A DNA stretch of 64,000 nt, taken from Allacma fusca (Eukaryota; Arthropoda; Collembola; Symphypleona; Sminthuridae). A program made the translations under genes and the position numbers. The stretch spans positions 31,629,378 to 31,693,377 of the forward strand of contig OX359248.1 in the NCBI GenBank assembly GCA_947179485.1. Reading direction: 5' to 3'. Position 1 is the stretch's first letter; every line of letters begins with the position of its first letter. Below the pieces are notes generated by a model, which was not told the DNA's origin, did not search any database, and was given only the letters and a program-made list of their open reading frames with translations. This document shows, one piece after another, positions 25,103 through 39,300 of the stretch.

Positions 25103-26213
25103 TAATCTCTTACACAGGGAAACATCTAACTTCAAAAAATGAACTGAACCACGTAAGCTAATCAGGATTACCCAAGGAAAAGGATTAGATTCATATTACA
25201 ATAATAATTCTGCTTCTGTATCGATTCAACCCAGCGAGCAAGGTTACATCTTTCAACAAGTCTACACACAATAATCTCAGGCATTAGCACACCTTACAAG
25301 AACAGAATATATTCGACTCCACATTTCTTTTCTTTTACTTGAAAGCCGCAAAATCTTCATGACCGATTACATATCTTTCTCCAATCTACTACAATTTATC
25401 CTTAAAAAAGAGCGGATAAAAAGTTCAGCATTATATAGTTCACGATTCATGGCACTTTAAAATCCAAAAACCAAGCTTACTCATCTATAAAAACTAAAAC
25501 AGTTGCACAAATATAAGTATAGATACTACAGAAGTGGTATTCCGTACGTCACGTCTGCTAAATGTTAATAAAAATGACATGACTAGTGGACTAGTCAACA
25601 GGATGCAGTTGTCAGCAGTAGAAAGGGCTATAGGTTCTGGTTCTGGGTAAATTCATCCGAACTAACGTGAACGACGTGTGTGTGTATTCTGTACAATTTA
25701 CAAACATATATAAATATACATATGTAGTTAATACATATGTAGATACGTGCATTATTGTGCATGCTTTTCTTCACAAGTTAATATAACAAAGCATTGAAGT
25801 ATGTATGTATCTATGTATATACTTATATGTATTATCGGGAAAGCGGAATACTATTCGTGCTTTATGAAACTTAAACTCCTCGACAAATAATGATACCGTT
25901 CTGAATCTAGAGCTACAAAAAGCGGATGAAATGTTGATTACCCCCCTCAAAAAAAAAACTAAAATATTATAACAAATTGCAAAATGGAAAAGTTGTGAGT
26001 AAATCGAGGTGAGCAGGATTGTCTTTATGACAATGTTACAAACTTTTTATGCCTACTCAAGTCGTTTTTGTTTATAGATGCACTAATAGTACTGTCATAG
26101 TTATCCTGTTGAACATCAGTAGAGCACACATAAAATATTATGAACTCTTTGCAATATATACTTTTCTCTATGCTCATATAAGTCCATGTTTTTCGTCACA
26201 TATATTACAATAC

Positions 26214-26233
26214 TGTGTGTGTGTGTGTGTGTG
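26214..26233. repeat. TG microsatellite
   Basis: About ten TG units. Confidence 0.85.
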
Positions 26234-27661
26234 CACTCAAATTCTGACACTGTCAGGCAGGGACTTCACAGTTGTGAGAAAAAATTCATTCTCATATAGT
26301 ATATACTCAAAAGAAATTCAGAATAAGTACGTCATTATGTCAAGTCATGGAGAGATGAGTGAGGCTAATAAAGTTTGATGTCAACGAAAATTTGAATTAT
26401 ACCTTTTAATCAAGTTACAGGTACAATAATTCATATTCCATGCACAAAAGCATAGATTTATAAGTATGCAAGGGTATAAAAAAAATTTTTTTTTATTGCC
26501 ATATGCATTCACATCCACTCGTAAAAAAAAATCCTAAAGGTGCTATGCTACAGTATTACCAGCAAGACCTCAAAGGTCTCACACTCCACTACTACATGAT
26601 TGAGAGGGGAGAGAATCTACCAACTGACTGACGGTGTGGATAACCTAGACCGGTACTATTATGGCCAAAATGCCTCTCGATTCGTATTCTGTTTTAGTAA
26701 CAATCATTTGATCATCATCATCATGATTGCATAGATAGGGCATAACACAACAACATGTTTGCAATTTACCCTGAAACTACTTACGACCCTTTAGCAGCAG
26801 CAGCACCCTAGAGATGCAGAAAAATGTACAAAGGGAGTGTGAGAAGGGGAGAGAGATTCAATTTATAATCAAGCATTTACAATGAAACAATAGTCAAAGA
26901 CATTAGAAAAATTCCACTTCACATTAAATCCTAAAGGTAAGTATCTCTCCTGAACTCTATATACATATTTTCCATATCTCCAACACCACACAAGTCCACA
27001 AATGTAAATGTGGGCATGGACGGTACAAAAGTACAGTCGCACACACAACACAAAACACGGCCCAAACGCACACACACAGAGACAAACTCTAATCTAAAAG
27101 TAACCATATGACTGCATATACTTATTTCGAGTACTTTTAATAAATGCACACAGGTGAAGCCTCTACATAATAAGTAAGCAGCAGTAGTGGTGGGCCTTGT
27201 GCTGTAAAATGGTTTCGATGCCAATAACTACTGCCTTCCTTACTTGACCATTATGTAATTACAATTACTTGTTCCTCAAGGTATTTCCTATCTCAGTGTG
27301 AATCGTCTATAGAGTGAGACAGTCTACTTGCTTCTTGAAGTGTGCACACGTAGTAGTGGAGATAGTGAAGAAAAAGAAGGAGCCATATGCACATTTCGTT
27401 CATATATAAAAAAAAATCCGTGCAAAATTTTAATGCTTTACAAAAAACAAAACATAAATATAGGGATTCACTCGGATCCAGGCGCCACTCTTGAGCCAAT
27501 TGAATTAATAATTTCAAAAATACCCGTAGGTTTGTAGTTGATAGTTCATTGCATATAAACACTAAACAGCAAATAGTATTCAGGATAGAGCCCTCACGCT
27601 CACAGTAGAATTATTTCGCCAAAAAATTGACTGCATAAGTAAGTAAAATGAAGTTTTGACC

Positions 27662-27692
<31 letters not shown>
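27662..27692. repeat. ATT microsatellite
   Basis: About ten ATT units, uninterrupted. Confidence 0.9.
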
Positions 27693-30600
27693 TTCTCTAG
27701 AGGTAAGATGTAACATTTATGATTGCACAACGTCTTATCACACAGTGCGTATACATATGCTGACAAGTTAGGAATTAGGAATTATCGTTAGGGAAATTTG
27801 GCATAGTTTTTCCATAGTTTCTTCGTGGCACATGCATATGTATCTACATATACTAATGCATGATGGCATGCCCATGGACAACGTGACGACTCCATGCTCA
27901 TAAGCTTTTGTACGGAAGCTAACCCTTATAATAATAATTATATTTACACCAATTTGGGTCTCGCATAATTAATGCCTTGAAACTATGTATACGTACTACT
28001 CTCCTCCATTGGATTCTCCTTTAACGAATAATTCTCTCTCTCTCCCCTCTGCCTGTCATGAATTAATTTGGTCTTTTAGGTAAAGTCGCATGTTCAAAAA
28101 ATGAGAGTTGAGTTTGGCAACCAGTTTACAAGGGTTCTAATGACTTGCTTCACACATATTTTGCAATCTGTAACACATGATAACAATGACGACATTTCAA
28201 ATAAATTACTTGATGAATTGAAGAAAATTATCGTAAAAACATTTAGTTCCACATCATGGCATGAGCAGAAATATCTGTTCTGTATAGGTAAAAAAAAAAT
28301 ATCTCTCTGCATACTAATACCTGGACTTCATTCAAGGAGCTTCACAATGAAATGAGTGGAGTAGATTCCAAAAAGCCATATAGACAGAAGAGTCGACTAC
28401 TCTTTTAATTATGACGCCAACTACAATTCACACTGTTACAAACGCTTGAGCTTCCCAAAACATCATCATAAAAATGTAGTGAGAATCGCCTTTTATATTC
28501 TTTTCCATCACACATGCCACACATAATACATACATATGTATGTAGACTCACTCGACTTTAAGTTTCACTACTATTAGAGACCCTACTACTACAGTAATAT
28601 AATTATATGTATATATGCAGATAGTAGTAGATATAATATGTACTCCGTAGAATATTATTTTCTAAATGAATTAATTTTTTTACGGTCATAAATCTATATA
28701 AATGTTTTAAATTACTGTCTACAGCTAAAGTATGCAAATACAATTACTACACAGACATACATAGGAAGTTCCAGTATAATCATGTGCATGTGAGTCAATA
28801 GTATAGAAAAAAAGAACTACACTTCAAAATTAATATATCTCTTTGTGAAAAAAAAACATTCTGGCAGCGGTTATTAGTTCATCATAATATGCAGCCTGAA
28901 AATGAAAACCATCCATGCTCTGGTAATTCAAAAACACTTGTCGTCGTATGTACGTAATTATGTATTTATACATATGTACATATGCGAGCCTCTCTATATA
29001 CGTACATGGATGGAAACGAGTATAACAATTTTTGAGGTTTCCACTCCAATACACAACCACATATATATATTTAGTATCATATGAGGACAAGACTACAAGC
29101 TTGGCATCTGTTACGGAATTGTACAACGCCTAACTAAGAATAGTATCAAGTTATATGAGGCAACTTGTGTAAACATGAGTGTACATAATAGAGTGTAAGG
29201 TTGAACGGTTAGCGCTTTGGATTGTTTCATTTTTTTTTATCTACACATGTACTTATCTTGATTCCTTTTTTTACCCACCCGAAAAATATTTTTCGCATCA
29301 AAACATCATCATCTCCTCTGGTAACTTTTACACAAGGGAATAGATAGATTCAGACTATCAGACTCTTCTTGTACACTACACATATGAATGGATGTGTGGA
29401 CCAAATAGATTGTACCGCAATTCATATTAATGGGCCACATTAAAACGTTCCGCATTATTCTCCCCTCGTATTGTACGAGTGGTTATTGTTATTGGATAAA
29501 AAGGGTCTTGTTAATAATATAGCACCTGTCAACTGTAGCATGTCTTTGATCTGAACCATATAACGTGAAATAACGGGAGTGTGGAGAATATTCCTTTTCA
29601 CGGTTAATACGTTATTATTGCTAAATCACTTTGAGAATCTCAGGATTGAGGAGGTAAGGCATCATTAAATATTACAGTGACTATACATAATAAATGAATT
29701 GTGAAAACCCTAATACTCGTGATACGTGACAAAGAAAAACTAGAGGATATATAGAGTCATTTGTGCTCAGATTGTAAACAGACCGTTTTTGGTCAAAATC
29801 TGGTTAACACGCAATTTCCTATTTTCACAACTCTCCTTACATATTATATTCTACCTATATGTAATTATGTATATACGTGCAATGTGCACTAGGACCTTTG
29901 AAGATTACTCACGAATTGTTCCCCACAAATGAATATAAGTATATTATAGGCATTCTGTATGGATCCTTTCCTTTATAATAATTATTACATTACTGTGAGA
30001 TCCCTACTAGTGCACCGAGGTTTTTGCATTGAACTCACCTGCTACGGCTGCTACACAAGCACTATGGTCATCTGTCGTCCTCACAATGAGCCAATTACAT
30101 CGCGTGCCTCTTCTATGAAGATACATAATGCAAATTAAGCTGGACTGCAAGGATGTAGGATGAAAGGGGCATGTGTAGGCAGATTTGGATAGTTTACAAG
30201 GATATACAAAACAAACACGGTGTAGTACATAGTAAAGTTCGGTATCTCTATCTCTCTCTCTCTAACTCTGTAGAGTGTAGTGCGTGTATGAGGATTATAG
30301 CAGTAGCAGGAGGAGCAGCACAACAACAGTATTTTAGACCCGTCAAAGAATTCCACGATACGCAAAGGCCAAAGGATTATCTCGCTTTTTGGCATCTAAC
30401 AGACATCAACGGCTCCACAGAACGTACAAGATTTTTTTTTTCAACCCTCATGTGATTTTCTATTAACCCGTCCGTCCCAACAACGGAAGAAACAGCTTTT
30501 TTCCTCTCCAAGCTTTCCCAACCATCATCACTCTGTAGTAAACCAATGCAATGGTAGTTAGTAGTTAAATGGTAGCAGCTTCAACAACTTATTAGGCACA

Positions 30601-33371
30601 GTGCACCGTCTCGCCTTCCGCTAATTCATACTTTTTTTTACGTCTCATTACACACTTTTAATGACACGCTTGAAAATTACTGGAATTTTTTTTCACTGGA
30701 TATGATTTTACACTTTCAGTACCATTAGTAAATAATACTCATCAAAATGAGCTTTTTTAACAATAAGTAAGCCTAGGAAGGTAAGATAGAACACTGTATA
30801 CTACAATACTGTACTACTGTAATACACTACTAAGGGAAACTTCAATAATAATTCTCAAACCACAATAATGATTTCTACAGCTTAATTATCTATGTAGTTT
30901 GAGCTGATCCTATAAACCATAAAAGGGTTTCTATAATGAAAACTAATAATTATAATTCGTTCTTATATAGTAAAAACTTTCCCGGCTTTTTTCCGTAGCT
31001 TTGTACACTAACTTACAAGAACGTGCTAAATGAGTTTTCTTGACGTATGTATGAACAAAAGCAAACAACTATACTTCAACTTCCAAGATATTTTCTTTTC
31101 TAAATGCTTCCTATATCTAAAGTTGACAGTTACATATTTGAAGTCTTCAAGTTCTTATGAAGTACATATAAACAAGACGGACAGAGTGGAGTGGATGGTC
31201 TGCAAATTCAAGTAGATGAAAAAAAAAATTATTTATGATTGAAGGATCGAAATTTAATAATGCTAAAATAATGACAGGTTTTCCCAAGTGACCACTTTCA
31301 ACAATTTATATTCAGTCTGTTTATGTGCACAGAAGAGCTATGACCGAAAATTGGAGGAAACTTTAGCGGCATTTAAACAGAGGTAACTCGTCAATCGCAA
31401 GTGATACAAGGACAATCTGACTTAAGGACAAACATCTTTTAAGTTCATTGATCAGAAAATCAGACGGTTGCTAATAAGTACAAGCCGGTCGGGTTTCATG
31501 GGCATGATGGGAAGAGCATTTGCAAAAAGGTTTCAAGCTTATGTATGGATGAAGATCGTATTTTTATATCAATATCCTCACACTTCTGGTTTCCAAGCAG
31601 TTGTTACAGTGAGACGGTGACAGTTTTAATACTTAGACGAGGCAATGAGGATTTCAAGTTAAGCTCCTTCCTTTTGTCGAAGACTGAGTTCTATTTTTAT
31701 AAAAGCCATTTTAAAAGAGTACTTTTCCTTTTTTTTTTACCAGCTGAAATTCGATGGCAATAATTCAAAAAGTATAAGGTCGGGGACATCTTGCTACCAC
31801 ACCGCTAGTGGTCACCAAGGTTAAGTAGTCAACAATCATATATAGGGTATTTGGCATATTATTACAAGACGACATGGAAGGAAACAAGAAATGTTTATGT
31901 GGCACAGAGACTCTGTATATAACGGAAATGTAAGTTACACGAGAATGCATATCCACGTATATTCCCCTAATTTTCATTTTCCTGTGCATGGTATAAAAAT
32001 ATATACAGGGCCAAGGGAGTCCCAAGAGTTTGTGTAGCCATGATAGTGATTTTGGCTAGGAAAACATTTTTGCAACCCACACAAACACACACAAGGAGAA
32101 AAAACATGCATTTAGATTTCACCTTTTAATTTTATACTTAAATATCACGCACATATGAGAATCGACTAAAGAGCAAGAAATCGATTCTACGACCTGGTAC
32201 GTTCAAGTACCTACGTCTCACCGTCCTCCTTTAAGCTAAAATTTGTTCTCCTCCGTAGTAATAACTTACTTATACTACGTCCGTAGAATTTTTATGGCCA
32301 TTTTAGTATTTAATGCAGTGCAAACACTCTTTAGTACTAATGCTTTAAAAGCAATCTTCTAGCTAAAATATTTTACGGTGAATATGTATTTTGATGAAAC
32401 TCCTTTCCGCGTCATGTTCAGACCGGATGTTGTACGCCTGTACAAGGTTGGATGTGTACACTATTACAGTATACATTCTATACGGAGCGATGAATTTAAC
32501 ATACATATTTTGTTCATCCGTTGCGCTGCAAGGCATTCAAGCCATAGGCCAAGTGATGACCCATGATTATTAAAATTGAATGAATCACAGTACATACAGA
32601 ACGACGCCTCAGTAGAATATTATTAATTAAGCTAAATTTAGCGAGAAAGTGAGTCAGCGAACGTATTGAATGCGCTAATTACCTGATAATAACTTGATGA
32701 CGCCGGGTAGGCCATGATTTAATCTTAACTGAGGTCCGTTATGGTGACAGGCCTTCTTCCTAATTCAATTCTTGATTATGTATGTATGTAGTGTAGTGTT
32801 GTGTTGCGGCAGGATTAGAATTCACGTTTTGATTTTTATTTTTTACCTTACTGATTTGGAAGAATTCAAAAATATCACTTGCTATTTCCTAAATTCGACG
32901 GATCTCTTGCGATTACATAAATACCCTGGTCTTCCCTCTCAAGAAGCCTTACAAAAAAAGCTTCCCCTTCGTCAATAACGTCTCTCCAACGAAAAGGACC
33001 CTCTCAACCCTACTACATGTACAAACCCGCTCCGGAACACTTAACAAGAAGTTTACAATTGATTCCTAATCTTTCAACTCTTTTTTTGGTACAGCTTTTG
33101 TGCAATTATTGGCTCATTCCATCAAGAATTCTTCCCATTGTTAAAGTTCCTACATAGACATAACATTAATTCATAAAATTAATATAACACTATTACAGGA
33201 TACGAACACCTTGAGCGGTTTGGTTTTGTAACAACTCCCTCTCTCCAATTTGTATCTTCTTTTTTTGGTATCGATAACCTTTTTTGCATCTACAATGAAT
33301 ACAAGTTCTGAACACCTAATTATACTTAAAACAGGAAAAATCACATGAGTAAAGTAACCTTAACTTTTAAA

Positions 33372-33373
<2 letters not shown>

Positions 33374-33403
<30 letters not shown>
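33374..33403. repeat. CT microsatellite
   Basis: About 14 CT units, about 1.5 kb before the strand-composition switch near 34.8 kb. Confidence 0.85.
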
Positions 33404-33405
<2 letters not shown>

Positions 33406-34860
33406 AATTGGACGGATACGGCTAATGTCAGAATCTCTCGTAGTATCCACAGCCACCGGCCACGGCCCCAGCCTTTACAGAAAATCTATTTCCTTTTTAA
33501 AAATTCATATACATGGGTTCCATTTGGGGGGGGGGAGGAGAATTATTTGAAGAAGTTGAGCACTTCTATTTAATAGTTTTAAAAAAAAAAACCCTTCACA
33601 CAAAAAACTTCCCGTCGTTAATCTTCCTCCTCAACGGCCAACATTCCACATTATCTTGCCAAACTCAAGGGCTCCTTCTTCAAAAGCATCATCAAAATTA
33701 TCCCAACTTGACGAGAGTAATGGGACAGTTAAATAAATACATGTTCCGTATTCCCGTATTTTTTTCCCGAAAAAGAAAAGAAATCCAAGATAAAAACTCC
33801 GATATGGTATATACGATATAAGGAATATATATATTAATACGGGAAGTCATAAAATATCGGATCAAAGTCTCCCGCTTCTTCGAAGGTTTCCAAATCCCAT
33901 TTGAATGTCTATATACTGAAGACCCAGAGGAAGACCGAAGTACCAAAAGGGGAGGCAGATTGTAATATTTTGAATATAATTTACTCACAACTTTTATTTA
34001 TTTATTTTGTGTAGTTTGTCTTTTTGTCTTTTTTGCTTTTTTTTTTCTTTTGATATCTTCGTAAGTTGGTCACACTTTGGATTGGAATTCAGGAAGGTTT
34101 GAAACCACTTATTAGACTTGGAAATAGGACTGTACAGTGTCAACGAATAATTATTACAGGACAAATAAATAACCGTTACGCCGAGTATAGTAAACTCAAC
34201 GGATCAACTGTACTCAAACTGATGATTTGAATTTTGAAACTGACACAAGAAATTAAAAGGGCTTTGACGTTCTTGTTTAAATGAAGAAATGAAATCATTT
34301 GTAGGCGATGTTATTCTTGAATATAAAAATTCTCTCCCTATTTCCCGTTCTCCCTTTATACATTGAAACTGAAACTCTCTCACACACCAAGTCAGTCTTG
34401 ACTTGAGCTGATGTGTTTGACTCCGTCCTAGAGCTTATAATAAATAAGTGGAAGGAAGACTTTACTAAACTTGTACTAATGCCAGGCATGCATCGTACAT
34501 ATGGCAGAGAGTGAGGAGGAAGGTCAGTCGCCCAGGTGTCCAAGTTCCACTCACAAGCGTTAGGTGCCGTTCTGAGCCAGAGACTCAGTCTTTGGAAAGC
34601 TTTAATTTTTTTAATACCAACTCATCATAGGCAGGCCAAGGGAATAAATATATTTCTGTATTCTGCTGTAATTATCCATTAAATTAAAAATGTGTATAAA
34701 CCTGTAACATTAATAACTTCACTACTACAAGTCTATACTGATCCAGCGGTCTGATAAAAATCAATTAATGAAGTACTTATTATCGATGCTACCATTAGGG
34801 AATTTTTTCATGGACTTTTTAAGACTTGGTACTTACAAAACGGTGTTGAATTCTTTGTAG

Positions 34861-36330
34861 GATCAAATTGATGAATGTGTGATGAGGATGTATGCATGCA
34901 GATGTTCGAGGTAGGATTTGGTGTGGTAATAGTTAGTGTTGGAGGATACTTAACTGTATTGGTAGTAATTATATTGACTTTGCTATTGGGGATGGATTTG
35001 TGTGTATCCAGCCTGTCCGGCCTGATTGCCTTGTATTTGTTACTTATTAACATTAGGACTACAAGTAATATTGCTAATGTTACATTAGTCAAGATTACAC
35101 TTATTTGCAGTCAGCGGACTTGACAAACTTGAATTTAGAACCTGAAATCCTAATGAGGGGTATAGAGTTACGAGGAGACTGCACTCCGGCATGTGGTAAA
35201 ATTAGTGGAGTTGGAAAAAGTTGGGTTGGGGGTATGTATTATAGTGTTATTTATGGGGATGTTTTAAGGGGGGGAATGGAGATGTTTTGTGGGGATGCTT
35301 GATGTAATTATGTGTGGATTGGTGTGTGTAGAATGTATTTAGGATTGGAGATAAATGTGAGAAAGTATGTCAGACTTCTAAAGGTCAGTCATGGCTATGA
35401 CTATGGCTATGGCTACTGATTGTGAGACTGTGACCTTTCTGATCTGATGTTGTAATATCTATGTAGTTTTGACGAAGTTTATTTTTGTTATGGCTGACAC
35501 TGAGTGAGTGCAGTGTTGGGGGGATGGATGCAATACTAAAGTGGAATATATTTGCGGATTTTTGAAGTATTTCAATAGTCTGGGGATTCGGAGATGAAGT
35601 GTGTCGTTGTGGATTGTATGTGGTTGAGGAGGAAACAAAACAGATGTTGGTATTTTTATGGGGCCCCATGACTTGATGACTGCATTCTTATTGCTGACTA
35701 TAGTTTGAGATTTGCGAGTGATACATGATTTCTAATGGGTATTTTTCGATTGCTGGTATGTCCATGTCCAAGCTCTTGCTGTGGTGTAGGATTTTACTAC
35801 TGGGATGAGGATCCGGGCCTTGAATTCCAACGGGGAGATGTGCATGCCATTGGATCATTTGGAGTGCTGAGCTCTGTTGTTTGGCATTGTTGAGCGTCAG
35901 TAACTTACTTTTTTAGCGTTGAGCATGAGGACTGAGACTACTGAGAGTGAGAGAGTGGTTATAAAATAATGAAGACGTGTTGTGCAACGGTTGTCATTGT
36001 TGGAGTGAGGAGTCATACAGGGCTTTGGCAATGAGACACGAGGGGCGGAAGTGATGATTTGTAATTGAGAAGAGATTTGAGGAATGGGGATGATACTCTA
36101 CTATGCAATGGAGATAATTTGACCGCTTCTGAATTATTACTGTGGAGACGTGGAGAGTAAGTAATCAAGAAATGGCTTGTCCGAGAGATTTAAATTTAAT
36201 CGGAGATCATTGTGAGATAAGTGGAGATGATGCTGTGCAATATGAAGATATTGAGGTAAAATGTTTTCAAGGTATATAGTTTTTATATAATGGGTGGAGG
36301 AATTTAGGAGCGTGATGGATACATATGAGG
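34861..36330. other. Strongly G+T-skewed stretch
   Basis: For about 1.5 kb the upper strand is very poor in C. The 60 bases from 35221 contain none, while G is abundant. The sequence just to the left (33.6-33.7 kb) is C-rich on the same strand. The long open frames here on either strand are products of this skew and start at non-ATG codons or have low-complexity composition, so no gene is called. Confidence 0.6.
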
Positions 36331-39300
36331 TTTGAGCATGTATAGGTATCTATCTGTAATAATTACATATATCTATACATACATACAGTTGAAGGGATGG
36401 TTAAAACCAGTCGTGTTTTGTGGATTGCTACCACTTATTAGACTCTGGAGTGTATCATGTACATACTTATGTGTAGATGGGAAGTACCGTCGGATTGAAT
36501 TAACGGGAAACGGATTAGGAATATTTTGTATTGTAGAGGCTTCACTCGTGAGATTTTTCTACATATATCCTAAATAGAGAAATCCGACCGGTTCAACCGC
36601 AGTGGCCGTCAAGTGAATTGGAAAACAAGTAAATTATTTTGGGGAGCCTGTCTGCACTTTGGTCGTTTGGTCAGGATCGAGCAATAATGGACACCTGTAG
36701 GTTATACCTTCAGATATTAACTGCTTGTAATTATGTAAGTCCTCCAAAGTTGGAGACTCCAACTACGCGTATACCTCCACATGTCCCCCCGTCAGTTTAA
36801 CTCAATCAAAGTAATTAGTATGTATTATACCCTTGTAAGGTATCTGCACATACCGTGCCTTTTCAGCCGGAGCTTATAATACGGGTCACGCAGGATAAAG
36901 CCCAATGCTATAGACCAAGTTCACTGGGAATGATAAAATATAAAAGCATTAGATCACTGCCACGTTTCCATTTTTCTCTTGTACAAAATCAGGTTTTCTC
37001 TTCATGACAAGCCTTCCTGAACATATTCAATTGAGAAACAAAATCAGCACTTTTTATATTGTAATAAATGTTCAGAGAACTATTCATAAATAGAAACTCC
37101 TAGAACATACATCAGGTTTATAGGCATGGGGTGATCCTGTAGGTATGCATATACATATATGCAACGTATCTTTAAAAGCATGGCACCACTCACAAATGCT
37201 TAGTTTTGAGTTTGTAAGTTACTTACACATACATATGTATATATATGATGAGTATAAAATTATATAAAGCTACATTGATATCGTAATCACACCTACTCAG
37301 ATTGTGTTTTTCACCAGGAGATATGCAGAGCATGTTATGTCACTTACGAACATGACAACCTCTGTGCTAGGTAAATACGCTGAAAATATCAGCAAGGCAT
37401 GGTGGTGATCGACAAGTTTAACCCGGACATTTGCGTCTTTTCATAAAGGTTTTTTTTCCCAAGTCATGGAAAAACCTATTCTTGTACTGCTCTCTGCATA
37501 CTACTAGGATGCATCCACTCAGTATAATATAATGTATTCGTAAAATCCATCCTGCATTTTGGTTTCATATGTGGGCAGGCACTTATTTTAATTTTGGATT
37601 AAAATAGAACCATACATTTCAGCAATAGTGGGCTGAGAACTGAAAATAAAACTCAATTTGTTATAAATATTGGGTTAACTTAAAAAATAAAACCTTTTAG
37701 TCCCATTCGAACACCATGATACATGATAAACAGATTGGAATTTAATACATCTACAATACTGAGAGCGTCATTTTGTACTTGAATTTGTATTTTGACTGTT
37801 TCGTTGTGTGTGGTATCGTTCCAGAAACTCCCCTCACTCCCACATTTTGAATTCTGAAGAAAATTGGCATTTCACGATCTTTTCAGAGTATCTTGAGAAA
37901 CCTTTCTTATCTTGTAGTGTAATCAATGTATAATAAAAGGATAAAGAGGAAAACACACGAGCTGATGAAAGGTGCCTCGTTCCCTGTGTACATATGAATT
38001 ATTTTATATTAAACACAAAAATGTTTACACAGCATCCTCCAACTTACGTGGGCCTTTATATGGGTGGCTCTGGCATGAGATATTCAATGTAATAACCACT
38101 CGTGCAAAACTCCATCTGAAATCCTATCATCGATTAATGCTTGTTTTCTCGTGTGATGCTGTTTGGAGCACCTTTCCGACAGACCCTGATCGGTGGTGTA
38201 GTAAATAATTGTAACAACCTCATTATTTGTGTCTGTATGACTTAGGGTAACCGCACACCCTCCAAATGGTCCTTGAAATTCTAAGCTTCTCGGTAATGTA
38301 TGTGAGGAACGTACCAAATTGGATGTCAATTTTCATTTCAACGAAGCATCAAAGCGGTTTCTAAAATTTCTTCCTTGGCACATGCCAGAGCACAAAAAAA
38401 ACATGTACACTTTAATATCTACTACTGGGTATACATATGAGATTACTAGTTCGTCCCTCTGGTACTGTTAGAGTACCATTTTGTCTCCTTATAAACGAAC
38501 GAATGGGAAAAAACTAAAGTAGAGTATAACCTTAAGTAAGCCTTTTCATGTTAACGTCACATTTTTTGCAACTTATTAAAAATACATCAGGGAAGGTGGA
38601 TCATGTGGGTGAGGATGCATTGACGGCAAAAAGATTTTTCTCACTGTTTCTATTTTGTGAGGAGCACAAAAATCCCATCAGCACTTAAGTTGCTTTGTTT
38701 TTTTCGGTAAGACCTGAGTAGCAAAAAATACTTCCTCAAAATCAGTAAAACGTCACCCACACACCCACAATGTCCAACTAAAACAACTGGTCAAGTCTGT
38801 CATAGAAAATCCTTGTACTTTTCCTCTCTGTTTGATTTGACTGATGATGAGCGTTCCAAGGATTCTGTAGGATACAGTTTTATGGAACATAATTCAAGAC
38901 AGGTGGTTTTTTATTTTTTCTGTCAAAAAACTCCTAACTGGCAGACAAATTCTACTTTATAGCAAGCAAAAACAATCAATTGAATGATTGTCCTCATGTG
39001 AGTTTTTGATACTTTGTACCCAAAATAAATTATGAGAAGCAGATGCTGCACGTTACAAATATTTTTCCTTCAAGCAAAATTAGCTCATCTTTTAAAATTT
39101 CCAAATCAAATAAATTAAGAATGCAGCTCCAAAATACGACATCTCACAAGTGATTGTATTAGTTAAACCTGATTATTAATTCTTATTTATGAAATTCTTT
39201 TGGAATTTTTCCCTGAAAATTTTCCGAGTCAGAGAGTGAGAAGAAGTAGGGAGTATCAGGAAGTAATATACTCAATGGCGTTATATCAATAATTCGCAAA

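Larger units (their letters stand above)
23770..34860. other. Gene-poor stretch rich in simple repeats
   Basis: No exon I can support. It contains several microsatellites and many TACATA/TATGTA words, for example near 24175, 25735, 28529 and 28970. The upper strand is A+C-rich in places. Confidence 0.5.

Noticed and set aside
34808-35092. Minus-strand frame that looks like a signal peptide followed by a Thr/Pro-rich exon with a gtaagt donor
   Set aside because: It opens at TTG, not ATG, and the hydrophobic run and Thr/Pro content follow from the strong G/T skew of the DNA. Kept only as part of the skew finding.
34875-35123. Plus-strand membrane-like ORF
   Set aside because: Its Val/Leu/Gly content is what a C-poor, GT-rich strand encodes in that frame; no splice support.
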